This document shows positions 1 to 5,114 of a stretch of DNA of 5,543 nucleotides, piece by piece (position 1 is the stretch's first letter; each line of letters begins with the position of its first letter). This DNA is from Oscillospiraceae bacterium (GTDB lineage Bacteria > Bacillota > Clostridia > Oscillospirales > Ruminococcaceae): positions 1 through 5,543 of the forward strand of contig CAAGDZ010000363.1 of assembly GCA_900768735.1 (NCBI GenBank), written 5' to 3'. Below the pieces are notes generated by a model that was not told the DNA's origin, did not search any database, and worked only from the letters and a program-made list of their open reading frames with translations. The position numbers and the translations under genes were made by a program.

Positions 1-1306
1 AAGCCGAGCAGTCCGATTTGCTTTCACGGAGCACTATAGAAAAGGTGTCGCCCTTTTCTAAAACAATATCCTCCGTAAAATTTACGGTGTGATAGCCACC
101 GTGTGTATTTTTATCATCAATAATTGAATAAACTTTTGTTCCCGAGGTAGGATCGGCAGAATCTGTCAGATTTAAGTAAACCGTAATTTCGTGCTCTGCG
201 CCTTCAGAAACCGTGAAATACGCCGCAGCCTTTAATACTTCATTGGACTGCGCAGTAAAGACATTTGCCGAATAAACGTCTTCAACGTTGTACACAGCGC
301 CGAGCGGAATAATCACATCCACTCTGCAGCCATCGTAGCTGTAAAGGTTTTCGTAATAGTCATCATCACCCGAAAGTGCATAATTGAATGACGCTATGAC
401 GCTGAGCGTGTTGTCATAATATGACATCCAGAAATAGCCGTCATTGGCGAATGATGTACCCCAGCTGTTCTTTATCAGCCATGCGCCATCGCCCGCAGGC
501 TCGTTTCCGCTCTCGCCGAATTTTGAAGCGGGCAACGTGTCATCCCAGCCGACGATGGATATACCGTGATTTGTAAGCGGGCTTCCGTCAGCGCTCTTAA
601 GCTCATCATAGCAGTAATAATAGCAACCGTCGGCGCTTCTGTACGTTATGTTTTCCGCGCCGGCCTCAACACCATCATAATAGCTTGCGGCAACAGCTCC
701 GTTGTCTAATATCATCTGCTTTATGCTGTCGATATTATCGCTGGCAAGTCCGTCTATCTGAGTATAGTCGGTCAAGTGAGCAAATCCGGAATCCCTCATA
801 GCAAGGTACTCTTCCTCGGTAAACTTCTTGCTTGCGATAGTCGGGTCGCCCGTGGAATTGTATGGATAATTTGGATCCTCAAGGTACGGACCTATCCAGT
901 TCATCTGCATGGTCGCAACAGTCTTGAAGTTACAGCCCTGAAGATACTGGGTATCGAGAGAATAATTAGTCGTGTATGTATCGGGCGACATACAGATATG
1001 ACCGTATGTTGAGGGGTGGGTGATGAAGTAGGCATTCAGATTTTCCGATATGTCCAAGTTGGTATTATTGTAGATGTCTCCGTACTCCTTGATAATAGAG
1101 GACTCTGCCGCGGACGTAGAAGAAAACGCCCAGCATGCGCCCCACTTGCCCTGATCTTTGACCGATGTAATATAGCCTGAGTCAACCGCGCTGTATTTTT
1201 CGGGTAAGTCTTCCGCATACGCCGCGACTGAAGCAGCGACAGCGAGAGCGCCTATTACCGCCGAAAAAACAACCGGCTTCAACAGGTGTTTTTTACTGAT
1301 TTTCAT
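1..1306 (-). CDS. Secreted C1-family (papain-like) cysteine peptidase with lectin-like domain, partial (3' end outside window)
   Basis: Exported cysteine endopeptidase; 435 residues are visible before the window ends. Residues 1-31 form a signal peptide: MKISKKHLLK basic start, a hydrophobic core, and an Ala-Tyr-Ala cleavage site at 29-31. The C1 domain spans about 33-310. Its catalytic set is intact: oxyanion Gln52 and nucleophile Cys58 in DQGKWGACWAFS, His247 in NHGISIVGWDD, and Asn280 in KNSWG. From about 318 the pattern (LYSYDGC, then SANVFTA, LKAAAYFTV, ITVYLN, GGYHTVNF, LEKGDTFSIVL) matches the lectin-like domain that follows C1 domains in clostridial surface proteases. The start at 1306 is set by AAGGAAG five bases upstream and by the signal peptide. 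It is divergent from hpf and has its own promoter. The catalytic Cys lies only 27 residues into the mature protein, leaving no room for a usual inhibitory propeptide. What follows the lectin-like domain (dockerin, anchor or nothing) cannot be seen. The substrate is unknown. Confidence 0.93.
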   Translation of the reverse strand, partial: MKISKKHLLKPVVFSAVIGALAVAASVAAYAEDLPEKYSAVDSGYITSVKDQGKWGACWAFSSTSAAESSIIKEYGDIYNNTNLDISENLNAYFITHPSTYGHICMSPDTYTTNYSLDTQYLQGCNFKTVATMQMNWIGPYLEDPNYPYNSTGDPTIASKKFTEEEYLAMRDSGFAHLTDYTQIDGLASDNIDSIKQMILDNGAVAASYYDGVEAGAENITYRSADGCYYYCYDELKSADGSPLTNHGISIVGWDDTLPASKFGESGNEPAGDGAWLIKNSWGTSFANDGYFWMSYYDNTLSVIASFNYALSGDDDYYENLYSYDGCRVDVIIPLGAVYNVEDVYSANVFTAQSNEVLKAAAYFTVSEGAEHEITVYLNLTDSADPTSGTKVYSIIDDKNTHGGYHTVNFTEDIVLEKGDTFSIVLRESKSDCSA

Positions 1307-1349
1307 AAGCTCTTCCTTTCTCAAAACAGCCTCAAAATTGCTTTTCTTT

Positions 1350-1378
1350 ATTTTAACATTTTTTTGGGAAATAGTCAA
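1350..1378 (-). promoter_or_regulatory. Sigma-A promoter of the C1 peptidase gene
   Basis: On the minus strand the -35 is TTGACT (1373-1378), the spacer is 17 bp, and the -10 is TAAAAT (1350-1355). A TG one base upstream of the -10 makes it an extended -10. Predicted transcription start is near 1343, giving a leader of about 37 nt before the ATG at 1306. Both hexamers are five of six against consensus. No operator-like repeat is visible next to it. Confidence 0.75.
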
Positions 1379-1409
1379 TATAAATTTGCTCAAAATGAGA
1401 ATTTTAGGT

Positions 1410-1430
1410 AAAAAAATAGCCAAACGGCTA
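1410..1430 (-). terminator. Weak minus-strand terminator-like hairpin
   Basis: Read on the minus strand, TAGCC-GTTT-GGCTA forms a 5-bp stem with a 4-nt loop, followed directly by seven T (1410-1416). The T tract is good but the stem is short. No minus-strand gene is recognised upstream of it, so it may insulate the peptidase promoter from antisense transcription or end a short unrecognised transcript. Confidence 0.35.
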
Positions 1431-1513
1431 ATCGGGAAGTTGCTTTTTTGTGACATTTGCATGAAGAATTATAGACGATTTGTATAAAATTACGGAAAAT
1501 TTTGAAAAAGGAC

Positions 1514-1542
1514 TTGTATAATTCATCTAAATATGCTATACT
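1514..1542 (+). promoter_or_regulatory. Probable hpf promoter
   Basis: The -35 is TTGTAT (1514-1519), the spacer 17 bp, and the -10 TATACT (1537-1542), preceded by TGC to make an extended -10 element. Predicted start is near 1549, leaving about 139 nt of leader before the chosen hpf start. The -35 matches only four of six bases, as is common with extended -10 promoters. HPF genes in Bacillus are driven by stationary-phase or stress sigma factors; nothing here clearly matches such a site. Confidence 0.6.
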
Positions 1543-1570
1543 GTATATAGACAAAAGACTGCATACAAAA

Positions 1571-1667
1571 TTTGCCGTTTTTGAGGCAAAAATCATGCGT
1601 TTTTTGTTCGCATAATACAGCTGTACGGCTTTGCACGCTGCGTGCCGCATACATACCGTCACAGCCG
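1571..1667 (+). other. Structured 5' leader of hpf (series of hairpins)
   Basis: Three small stems follow one another in the predicted leader. TTTGCC (1571-1576) pairs with GGCAAA (1585-1590) around a U-rich loop. ATGCG (1595-1599) pairs with CGCAT (1609-1613), also around a U-rich loop. GCACG (1633-1637) pairs with CGTGC (1641-1645). An alternative pairing, CGGCT (1626-1630) with AGCCG (1663-1667), would disrupt nothing upstream but would close just before the ribosome binding site. No known riboswitch class is recognised; each stem alone is weak. Confidence 0.3.
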
Positions 1668-1670
1668 CGA

Positions 1671-1676
1671 AAGGAA
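1671..1676 (+). promoter_or_regulatory. Ribosome binding site deciding the hpf start
   Basis: AAGGAA here is the only Shine-Dalgarno-like sequence before hpf. It directly abuts or overlaps the in-frame ATG at 1676, ruling that start out, and lies about 11-12 bases before the ATG at 1688, slightly long but usable. The ATG at 1694 would be too far away. Confidence 0.6.
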
Positions 1677-1687
1677 TGATTCAGAAT

Positions 1688-2212
1688 ATGAGAATGAACA
1701 TCACTGCAAAGAAAATCCAGGTAAATCAGGCGTTTACCGAATATGCCGAGAAAAAGACCGCCGCAAAGCTCGATAAATTCTTCTCGGACGACGCCGAGTG
1801 CAAAATCACTCTCTCTGAGCAGAAAAACATGATTACGGCAGAGGTTACCGTAAAAGCCGGCGGCTTTATTTTCAGAGCCGAGCAGAAGGCAGCGGATAAA
1901 AACGACGCCTTTGACGCCTGCCTCGACCGCATAATAAGACAGATACGCAAAAACAAGACAAAGGTTGAAAAACAGCTTCACAGTACGTTTAAGGAAACCT
2001 TTGACGATATAGTTGAGGAGCAGGTTGACTTTGAGGTTGTAAAGCACAAGAAGTTCAAGCTCCGTCCGATGAATGTCGATGAAGCAATTTTACAGATGAA
2101 TATGCTCGGTCACAGCTTCTTCATGTTCAAAAACGGCGACACGGGCGAGACAAATGTCGTTTACAAGCGTGACGACGGAAACTACGCCGTACTTGAGCCG
2201 TCGGACAACTGA
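1688..2212 (+). CDS. hpf: Ribosome hibernation promoting factor, long form
   Basis: Cytoplasmic protein of 174 residues that binds the 30S subunit and joins ribosomes into inactive 100S dimers during slow growth or starvation. Residues 1-97 form the S30AE (HPF/YfiA) domain, beginning MRMNITAKKIQVN and ending in a basic helix (RIIRQIRKNKTKVEKQ). A linker of about 20 acidic residues leads to the C-terminal dimerisation domain (about 115-171), with the hallmark KKFKLRPMNVDEAILQMNML, LGHSFFMF, and TNVVYKRDDGNYAVLEP. This length and tail identify the long form used by Firmicutes instead of the short HPF plus RMF of enteric bacteria. The ATG at 1688 is chosen for its ribosome binding site and fit to family N-termini; the frame is open upstream to a TTG at 1631. 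It has its own promoter and a strong terminator, so it is probably monocistronic. No missing residues or disruption are seen. Confidence 0.96.
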   Translation: MRMNITAKKIQVNQAFTEYAEKKTAAKLDKFFSDDAECKITLSEQKNMITAEVTVKAGGFIFRAEQKAADKNDAFDACLDRIIRQIRKNKTKVEKQLHSTFKETFDDIVEEQVDFEVVKHKKFKLRPMNVDEAILQMNMLGHSFFMFKNGDTGETNVVYKRDDGNYAVLEPSDN

Positions 2213-2221
2213 TAACCGCTA

Positions 2222-2249
2222 CTGACGTTTTCACGTTCCGCAATATAAA
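2222..2249 (+). promoter_or_regulatory. Candidate promoter for the oxidoreductase gene
   Basis: CTGACG (2222-2227), a 16-bp spacer and TATAAA (2244-2249) lie just after the hpf stop codon. Matches are four and five of six. The predicted start near 2256 falls inside the left arm of the hpf terminator, so a transcript from here would lack part of that stem. It is the best candidate I can find for separate expression of the downstream gene; the alternative is read-through from hpf. Confidence 0.3.
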
Positions 2250-2250
2250 T

Positions 2251-2288
2251 TCTGCCGATACGATATCTGCGTATCGGCAGAGTTTTTT
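2251..2288 (+). terminator. Rho-independent terminator of hpf
   Basis: A perfect 12-bp stem (2251-2262 with 2270-2281, TCTGCCGATACG and its complement) with a 7-nt loop is followed by G and six T (2283-2288). It begins 38 bases after the hpf stop and should largely separate hpf from the oxidoreductase gene. Confidence 0.92.
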
Positions 2289-2315
2289 CACATCTTTTAA
2301 AAAGGAGAATATCAG

Positions 2316-3299
2316 ATGAAAAAGACAAACTGGGGGATAATTGCTCTCGGCAGGATAGCAGACACCTTTGCAGACGCGCTGTCCGCCGTAGAAGGCGCGG
2401 AGCTTTATGCGGTCGCGTCACGTGACGAACAGCGTGCAAGGGATTTTGCGCAAAAGCACGGCGCGCAGAAATACTACGGCAGCTATAAAGCTCTCGCCGA
2501 GGATAAAAACGTTGATGTGATATATATAGCCTCCCCGATGGCACAGCACTACGAGCAGACTAAGATGTGCCTGTCTGCGGGGAAAAACGTGCTTTGCGAA
2601 AAGACGATAACCTTAAACGGCAGACAGCTTTCGGAGCTTATAGACCTTGCGCGGAAAAACAATGTGTTTTTCATGGAAGCTATGTGGATGAAATTTCTCC
2701 CCACCTTCAGAAAAGCGAAAGAATGGGTGCAATCGGGCAGGATAGGTAATGTAAGAGCGGTAAAGGCGGATTTTTCAAACCTCTGCCCGTTTAACTCCGA
2801 GGACAGGCTGTTTAAAAGCTCGCTCGGCGGCGGGTGCCTTTTAGACCTCGGAGTCTACCCTATCACCTTTGCCTGCGAGTTTCTCGGCTATTCGCCGAGG
2901 GAAATAATCAGCGATATGTATATCGGGAAAAGCGGTGTGGACTTTGATTTGTCGCTTGTACTACGCTATGAAAACAGCTACGCCGATATATGCGCCGGCT
3001 TTGACATGGAAAACGAAAACGCGGCGTTCGTCATAGGCGACAAGGGAAGAATACGCTTCGGCAACTGGTTTTTCTGTACCTGTGATGTGATGCTGTACGA
3101 TGATGACGGAAATCTCGTCGAGCATTATAACCACCCGCATATCAAAAACGGCTACGAATATGAGATTATCGAGGTGCAGGATTGTCTTACCGAGGGGTTT
3201 AAGGAGAGCAGAATAAATCCCCTGTCGCATACCGCGGCAACCATGAAAATCATGGATAAGTGCCGCGCGGACGGGGGACTGGTATTCGAGAGTGAATAA
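2316..3299 (+). CDS. Gfo/Idh/MocA-family NAD(P)-dependent oxidoreductase
   Basis: Cytoplasmic enzyme of 327 residues, full length for the short dihydrodiol dehydrogenase/xylose-dehydrogenase-like branch, whose members oxidise or reduce sugars and related polyols with NAD(P). The N-terminal Rossmann fold (1-120) starts GIIALGRIADTFA, with VDVIYIASPMAQH at 66-78 and the family's EK-P-type motif as CEKTITLN (94-101), with Thr97 in place of the usual Pro. EAMWMKFLP (121-129) and GGGCLLDLGVYP (171-182, with Asp177 and Tyr181) are the conserved catalytic-domain signatures. The C-terminal alpha/beta domain runs to the end. The start is fixed by AAAGGAG (2301-2307), eight bases upstream. It follows the hpf terminator and is convergent with the sirtuin 30 bp away. 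The substrate cannot be told from sequence; the name should stop at family level. Confidence 0.92.
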   Translation: MKKTNWGIIALGRIADTFADALSAVEGAELYAVASRDEQRARDFAQKHGAQKYYGSYKALAEDKNVDVIYIASPMAQHYEQTKMCLSAGKNVLCEKTITLNGRQLSELIDLARKNNVFFMEAMWMKFLPTFRKAKEWVQSGRIGNVRAVKADFSNLCPFNSEDRLFKSSLGGGCLLDLGVYPITFACEFLGYSPREIISDMYIGKSGVDFDLSLVLRYENSYADICAGFDMENENAAFVIGDKGRIRFGNWFFCTCDVMLYDDDGNLVEHYNHPHIKNGYEYEIIEVQDCLTEGFKESRINPLSHTAATMKIMDKCRADGGLVFESE

Positions 3300-3329
3300 A
3301 GAGTTCTTCGGCTTTCGTGCTATCCCGCT

Positions 3330-4043
3330 TTAATTTACAGTCAGCTTTGACAGCACCTGTCCGACCTTGTCGTGTATCACAAGGTCGGCGTTTTTGTCGT
3401 ACGGGGTTTCGTCGCGGTTTATCAGCACGAGGTTTTTGCCTTTAAAGTACCGCACAAAGCCTGCCGCAGGGTATACCGTCATAGATGTGCCCGCGATAAT
3501 CAGCGTGTCGCAGGAGGAAATCGCGGCGAGTGCGCCGTCTACCGTTGCGTCATCAAGATTTTCTCCGTACAGCACGACATCGGGCTTTATAACACCGCCG
3601 CAGTCGCAGTGCGGTACGCCGTCAAAGCCGAGTATATCCTGCGCCGAAAAAAAACTGTGGCATTTCATGCAGTAGTTTCTGTGTATACTGCCGTGAAGCT
3701 CGTAGACTGTTTTACTGCCTGCCGCGGTGTGAAGTCCGTCTATGTTCTGGGTGACTACCGCCGCAAGCTTTCCCGCCGCTTCAAGCTCGGCGAGCTTTAA
3801 ATGTGCGGCGTTCGGCTTTGCGTCAAGGCACAGCATCTTGTCGCGGTAGAATTTATAAAAGCCGTCGGTGTGGCTCATAAAATAGTCGTGGCTTAATATG
3901 ACCTCGGGCGGCACATCGTATTTCCGGTTATACAGTCCGTCCACCGAGCGAAAATCGGGTATGCCGCTCTCTGTAGATACCCCTGCCCCGCCGAAAAATA
4001 CTATAGAACTGCTCTCGTCAATTATTTCCTGTAAGGATTTCAT
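3330..4043 (-). CDS. cobB: Sir2-family NAD-dependent protein deacylase (sirtuin)
   Basis: Removes acetyl (or other acyl) groups from lysine using NAD, giving nicotinamide and O-acyl-ADP-ribose. The 237 residues form a single catalytic core of normal bacterial size. Visible motifs: GAGVSTESGIPDFRS (19-33) and TQNIDGLH (98-105) for NAD binding, catalytic His117 in ELHGS, a zinc site of Cys125, Cys128, Cys146 and Cys148, GTSMTVYPA (185-193) and INRD (208-211). It resembles the Thermotoga Sir2 type. The Tyr-x-x-Arg signature of desuccinylases such as E. coli CobB and SIRT5 seems absent: the matching stretch is FYKFYRDKM (62-70), so deacetylase activity is the better guess. AAAGGA (4053-4058) sits nine bases before the ATG at 4043. 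Its promoter is near-perfect. It is divergent from the patatin gene and convergent with the oxidoreductase, and its 3' coding end carries a plus-strand terminator. Confidence 0.95.
   Translation of the reverse strand: MKSLQEIIDESSSIVFFGGAGVSTESGIPDFRSVDGLYNRKYDVPPEVILSHDYFMSHTDGFYKFYRDKMLCLDAKPNAAHLKLAELEAAGKLAAVVTQNIDGLHTAAGSKTVYELHGSIHRNYCMKCHSFFSAQDILGFDGVPHCDCGGVIKPDVVLYGENLDDATVDGALAAISSCDTLIIAGTSMTVYPAAGFVRYFKGKNLVLINRDETPYDKNADLVIHDKVGQVLSKLTVN
3361..3395 (+). terminator. Plus-strand terminator inside the sirtuin coding region
   Basis: CCGACCTTGT (3361-3370) and its perfect complement ACAAGGTCGG (3379-3388) form a 10-bp stem with an 8-nt loop, followed by CG and five T (3391-3395). 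The T tract is only on the plus strand, so this serves the oxidoreductase gene, which ends 61 bp earlier. The 30-bp gap between the convergent genes has no hairpin of its own. On the minus strand the same bases encode sirtuin residues around 220-229 (DLVIHDKVGQ). Confidence 0.7.
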
Positions 4044-4059
4044 ATTTTACTGTCCTTTC

Positions 4060-4072
4060 GCTATGGCATAGC
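4060..4072 (-). repeat. Small palindrome in the sirtuin leader
   Basis: GCTAT and ATAGC flank a 3-base centre in the predicted 5' untranslated region, two bases upstream of the AAAGGA ribosome binding site (4053-4058) in transcript order. It could be a small RNA hairpin or an operator just downstream of the start of transcription. At 5 bp it may also be chance. Confidence 0.3.
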
Positions 4073-4087
4073 CTTTTACTGATTTTC

Positions 4088-4116
4088 AGTATAAGACTTT
4101 TTAAGCCAAATGTCAA
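4088..4116 (-). promoter_or_regulatory. Sigma-A promoter of the sirtuin gene
   Basis: On the minus strand: a perfect -35 TTGACA (4111-4116), 17-bp spacer, and -10 TATACT (4088-4093). Predicted start is near 4081, giving a leader of about 38 nt. It is among the strongest promoter matches in the window and points to constitutive or repressor-limited expression. Confidence 0.85.
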
Positions 4117-4161
4117 CCGTCAGCCGAAGAAAACCGCGCAATTCGAAACAATTCGGTTGAC
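4112..4161. repeat. Inverted repeat bridging the divergent sirtuin/patatin promoters
   Basis: GTCAACCG (4112-4119) and its exact complement CGGTTGAC (4154-4161) lie 34 bp apart, each covering most of one -35 element. Five bases of the symmetry are expected because both are -35 boxes; the outer CGG is extra. Between them CAATTCG occurs twice (4139-4145 and 4149-4155) with a period of exactly 10 bp. This may be a shared regulator site. Confidence 0.4.
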
Positions 4162-4185
4162 GGATCTGCAAATTTGTGCTAAAAT
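4157..4185 (+). promoter_or_regulatory. Sigma-A promoter of the patatin-like gene
   Basis: The -35 is TTGACG (4157-4162), the spacer 17 bp, and the -10 TAAAAT (4180-4185), preceded by TGC as an extended -10. Predicted start is near 4192, leaving about 28 nt of leader. The -35 boxes of the two divergent promoters are separated by 40 bp, so the promoters do not overlap. Confidence 0.82.
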
Positions 4186-4219
4186 TTTTCTTGGATTTAC
4201 AAAGAAAAGGCGGTGCAAT

Positions 4220-5065
4220 ATGAAAACGGGTCTTATCTTAGAGGGCGGTGCCATGCGCGGTATGTTCACCGCCGGCGTCATAGATGTGATGATGGAAAAC
4301 GGCGTAAAGTTCGACGGTGCGATAGGCGTATCTGCGGGTGCGGCGTTCGGCTGCAACTACAAGTCAGATCAGCCCGGGCGCGTAATACGCTACAACAAGA
4401 AATACTGCCGCGACAAGCGCTATTGCAGCATACGCTCGCTGATAAAAACCGGCGATATGTACGGCGCGGACTTCTGCTATCATGAGATGCCCGAAAAGCT
4501 GGATATATTCGACTGCGATACCTTCCGTAAAAACCCGATGGAGTTTTACGCAGTCTGCACCGATATAACTAGCGGAAATCCGGTTTATAAAAGGCTCGAC
4601 AACGCCGATTATGCCGACATGGAGTGGCTTCGCGCCTCGGCGTCGATGCCGCTTGCGTCAAGGATTGTAGAGCTTGACGGATACAAGCTGCTAGACGGCG
4701 GCATATCCGACTCGATACCGCTTAAATACTTTGAAAGCATAGGCTATGACCGCAATATCGTGGTGCTGACCCAGCCGCGCGGCTATGTAAAGGGCAAAAA
4801 CCGGCTGATGCTCCCGATAAAAATTTCGCTTAAAAAATATCCCGCCGTAATAAAGGCGTTAGCCGACCGCCATATCATGTACAACGAAACGATAAAATAC
4901 ATTGAGCAGAAGGAAAAATCCGGTGAGATACTTGTGATAAGACCTGAAAGTGCGCTTGAAATAGGCAGGACGGAGCATAATCCCGACAAGCTGGAGAGGG
5001 TCTATCAGACAGGCAGGCTTGCCGCGAAAAAAATGCTTGACAGTATCAAGTCATTTCTTGAATAA
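4220..5065 (+). CDS. Patatin-like phospholipase family protein (YjjU-like)
   Basis: Predicted serine lipid acyl hydrolase of 281 residues using a Ser-Asp dyad. The patatin domain starts at once: the oxyanion-hole motif is EGGAMRG (8-14), the nucleophile is Ser38 in GVSAG (36-40), and the partner is Asp159 in LLDGGISDSIP (157-167). Supporting family stretches are MEFYAVCTDITSG (107-119) and LRASASMPL (137-145). Residues from about 190 form the helical C-terminal extension of the YjjU-type branch, whose function is not known. There is no signal peptide or membrane segment, so it is probably cytoplasmic or peripherally membrane-bound. The ATG at 4220 is chosen because AAAAGG (4205-4210) lies nine bases upstream and the motif begins immediately after; an upstream in-frame TTG at 4157 is inside the promoter. 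Divergent from the sirtuin, with its own promoter and terminator. The true lipid substrate is unknown. Confidence 0.93.
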   Translation: MKTGLILEGGAMRGMFTAGVIDVMMENGVKFDGAIGVSAGAAFGCNYKSDQPGRVIRYNKKYCRDKRYCSIRSLIKTGDMYGADFCYHEMPEKLDIFDCDTFRKNPMEFYAVCTDITSGNPVYKRLDNADYADMEWLRASASMPLASRIVELDGYKLLDGGISDSIPLKYFESIGYDRNIVVLTQPRGYVKGKNRLMLPIKISLKKYPAVIKALADRHIMYNETIKYIEQKEKSGEILVIRPESALEIGRTEHNPDKLERVYQTGRLAAKKMLDSIKSFLE

Positions 5066-5072
5066 CAAACAA

Positions 5073-5098
5073 TACCGCCGTGAATTTTCACGGCGGTA
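5073..5098 (-). terminator. Hairpin, likely terminator for the minus-strand surface-protein gene
   Basis: A 26-base perfect palindrome (12 bp per arm, 2-base centre; GC core CCGCCGTG/CACGGCGG). On the plus strand it is followed by AAAATTATG and has no T tract. On the minus strand the tail is TTGTTTGTTATTC, T-rich, so it fits termination of the gene that ends at 5160 better than the patatin gene. Confidence 0.6.
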
Positions 5099-5114
5099 AA
5101 ATTATGCACATATA

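Larger units (their letters stand above)
1307..1687. other. AT-rich divergent intergenic region between peptidase and hpf
   Basis: This 381-bp gene-free stretch separates two divergently transcribed genes. It holds the minus-strand peptidase promoter (1350-1378), a small minus-strand hairpin with a run of seven T (1410-1430), a plus-strand promoter for hpf (1514-1542), and a structured hpf leader (about 1549-1687). A second weaker plus-strand promoter is possible: TTGTGA at 1448-1453, 16 bp, TATAGA at 1470-1475. Open frames here are short, lack ribosome binding sites and look non-coding. Confidence 0.7.

Noticed and set aside
37..60. Nine-bp inverted repeat TAGAAAAGG/CCTTTTCTA.
   Set aside because: It is inside the peptidase coding sequence, encodes the conserved EKGDTFSI stretch of the lectin-like domain, and has no T tract on either strand. 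Probably chance.
776..1012. Plus-strand open frame of 78 codons.
   Set aside because: It is antisense to the C1 peptidase, which has an intact catalytic triad and signal peptide on the minus strand.
1631..1687. Extending hpf to the TTG at 1631 (or ATG at 1676).
   Set aside because: TTG at 1631 has no ribosome binding site, the ATG at 1676 overlaps the AAGGAA itself, and the extra residues do not fit HPF N-termini.
1853..1867. AAAGCCG/CGGCTTT hairpin within hpf.
   Set aside because: It encodes the conserved KAGGF stretch, has too small a loop and only a short T run after an A; no sign of premature termination is expected.
1523..2047. Long minus-strand open frame opposite hpf (174 codons).
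   Set aside because: It lies antisense to a well-conserved gene, its hydrophobic translation matches no family I recognise, and it has no ribosome binding site. It is a shadow of hpf codon usage.
2567..2749. Small plus-strand frame inside the oxidoreductase gene.
   Set aside because: Out-of-frame shadow of a fully conserved coding region with no start signal of its own.
3367..3800. Two plus-strand open frames opposite the sirtuin.
   Set aside because: The sirtuin frame carries every family motif; these antisense frames have Cys/Arg/Val-rich translations without domains or start signals.
4157..4219. Extending the patatin gene to the TTG at 4157.
   Set aside because: Those bases are the -35 to -10 promoter region, and the family motif starts right after the ATG at 4220, which has a good ribosome binding site.
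3330..5065. Sir2 protein beside a patatin-like phospholipase, as a possible antiphage system (Thoeris- or CBASS-like).
   Set aside because: The sirtuin is a stand-alone deacylase with a zinc site and catalytic His, not a defence-type Sir2 NADase fused to a sensor domain. There is no cyclase, TIR or STING gene, and the patatin is of the housekeeping YjjU type. The genes are divergent, each with its own promoter.
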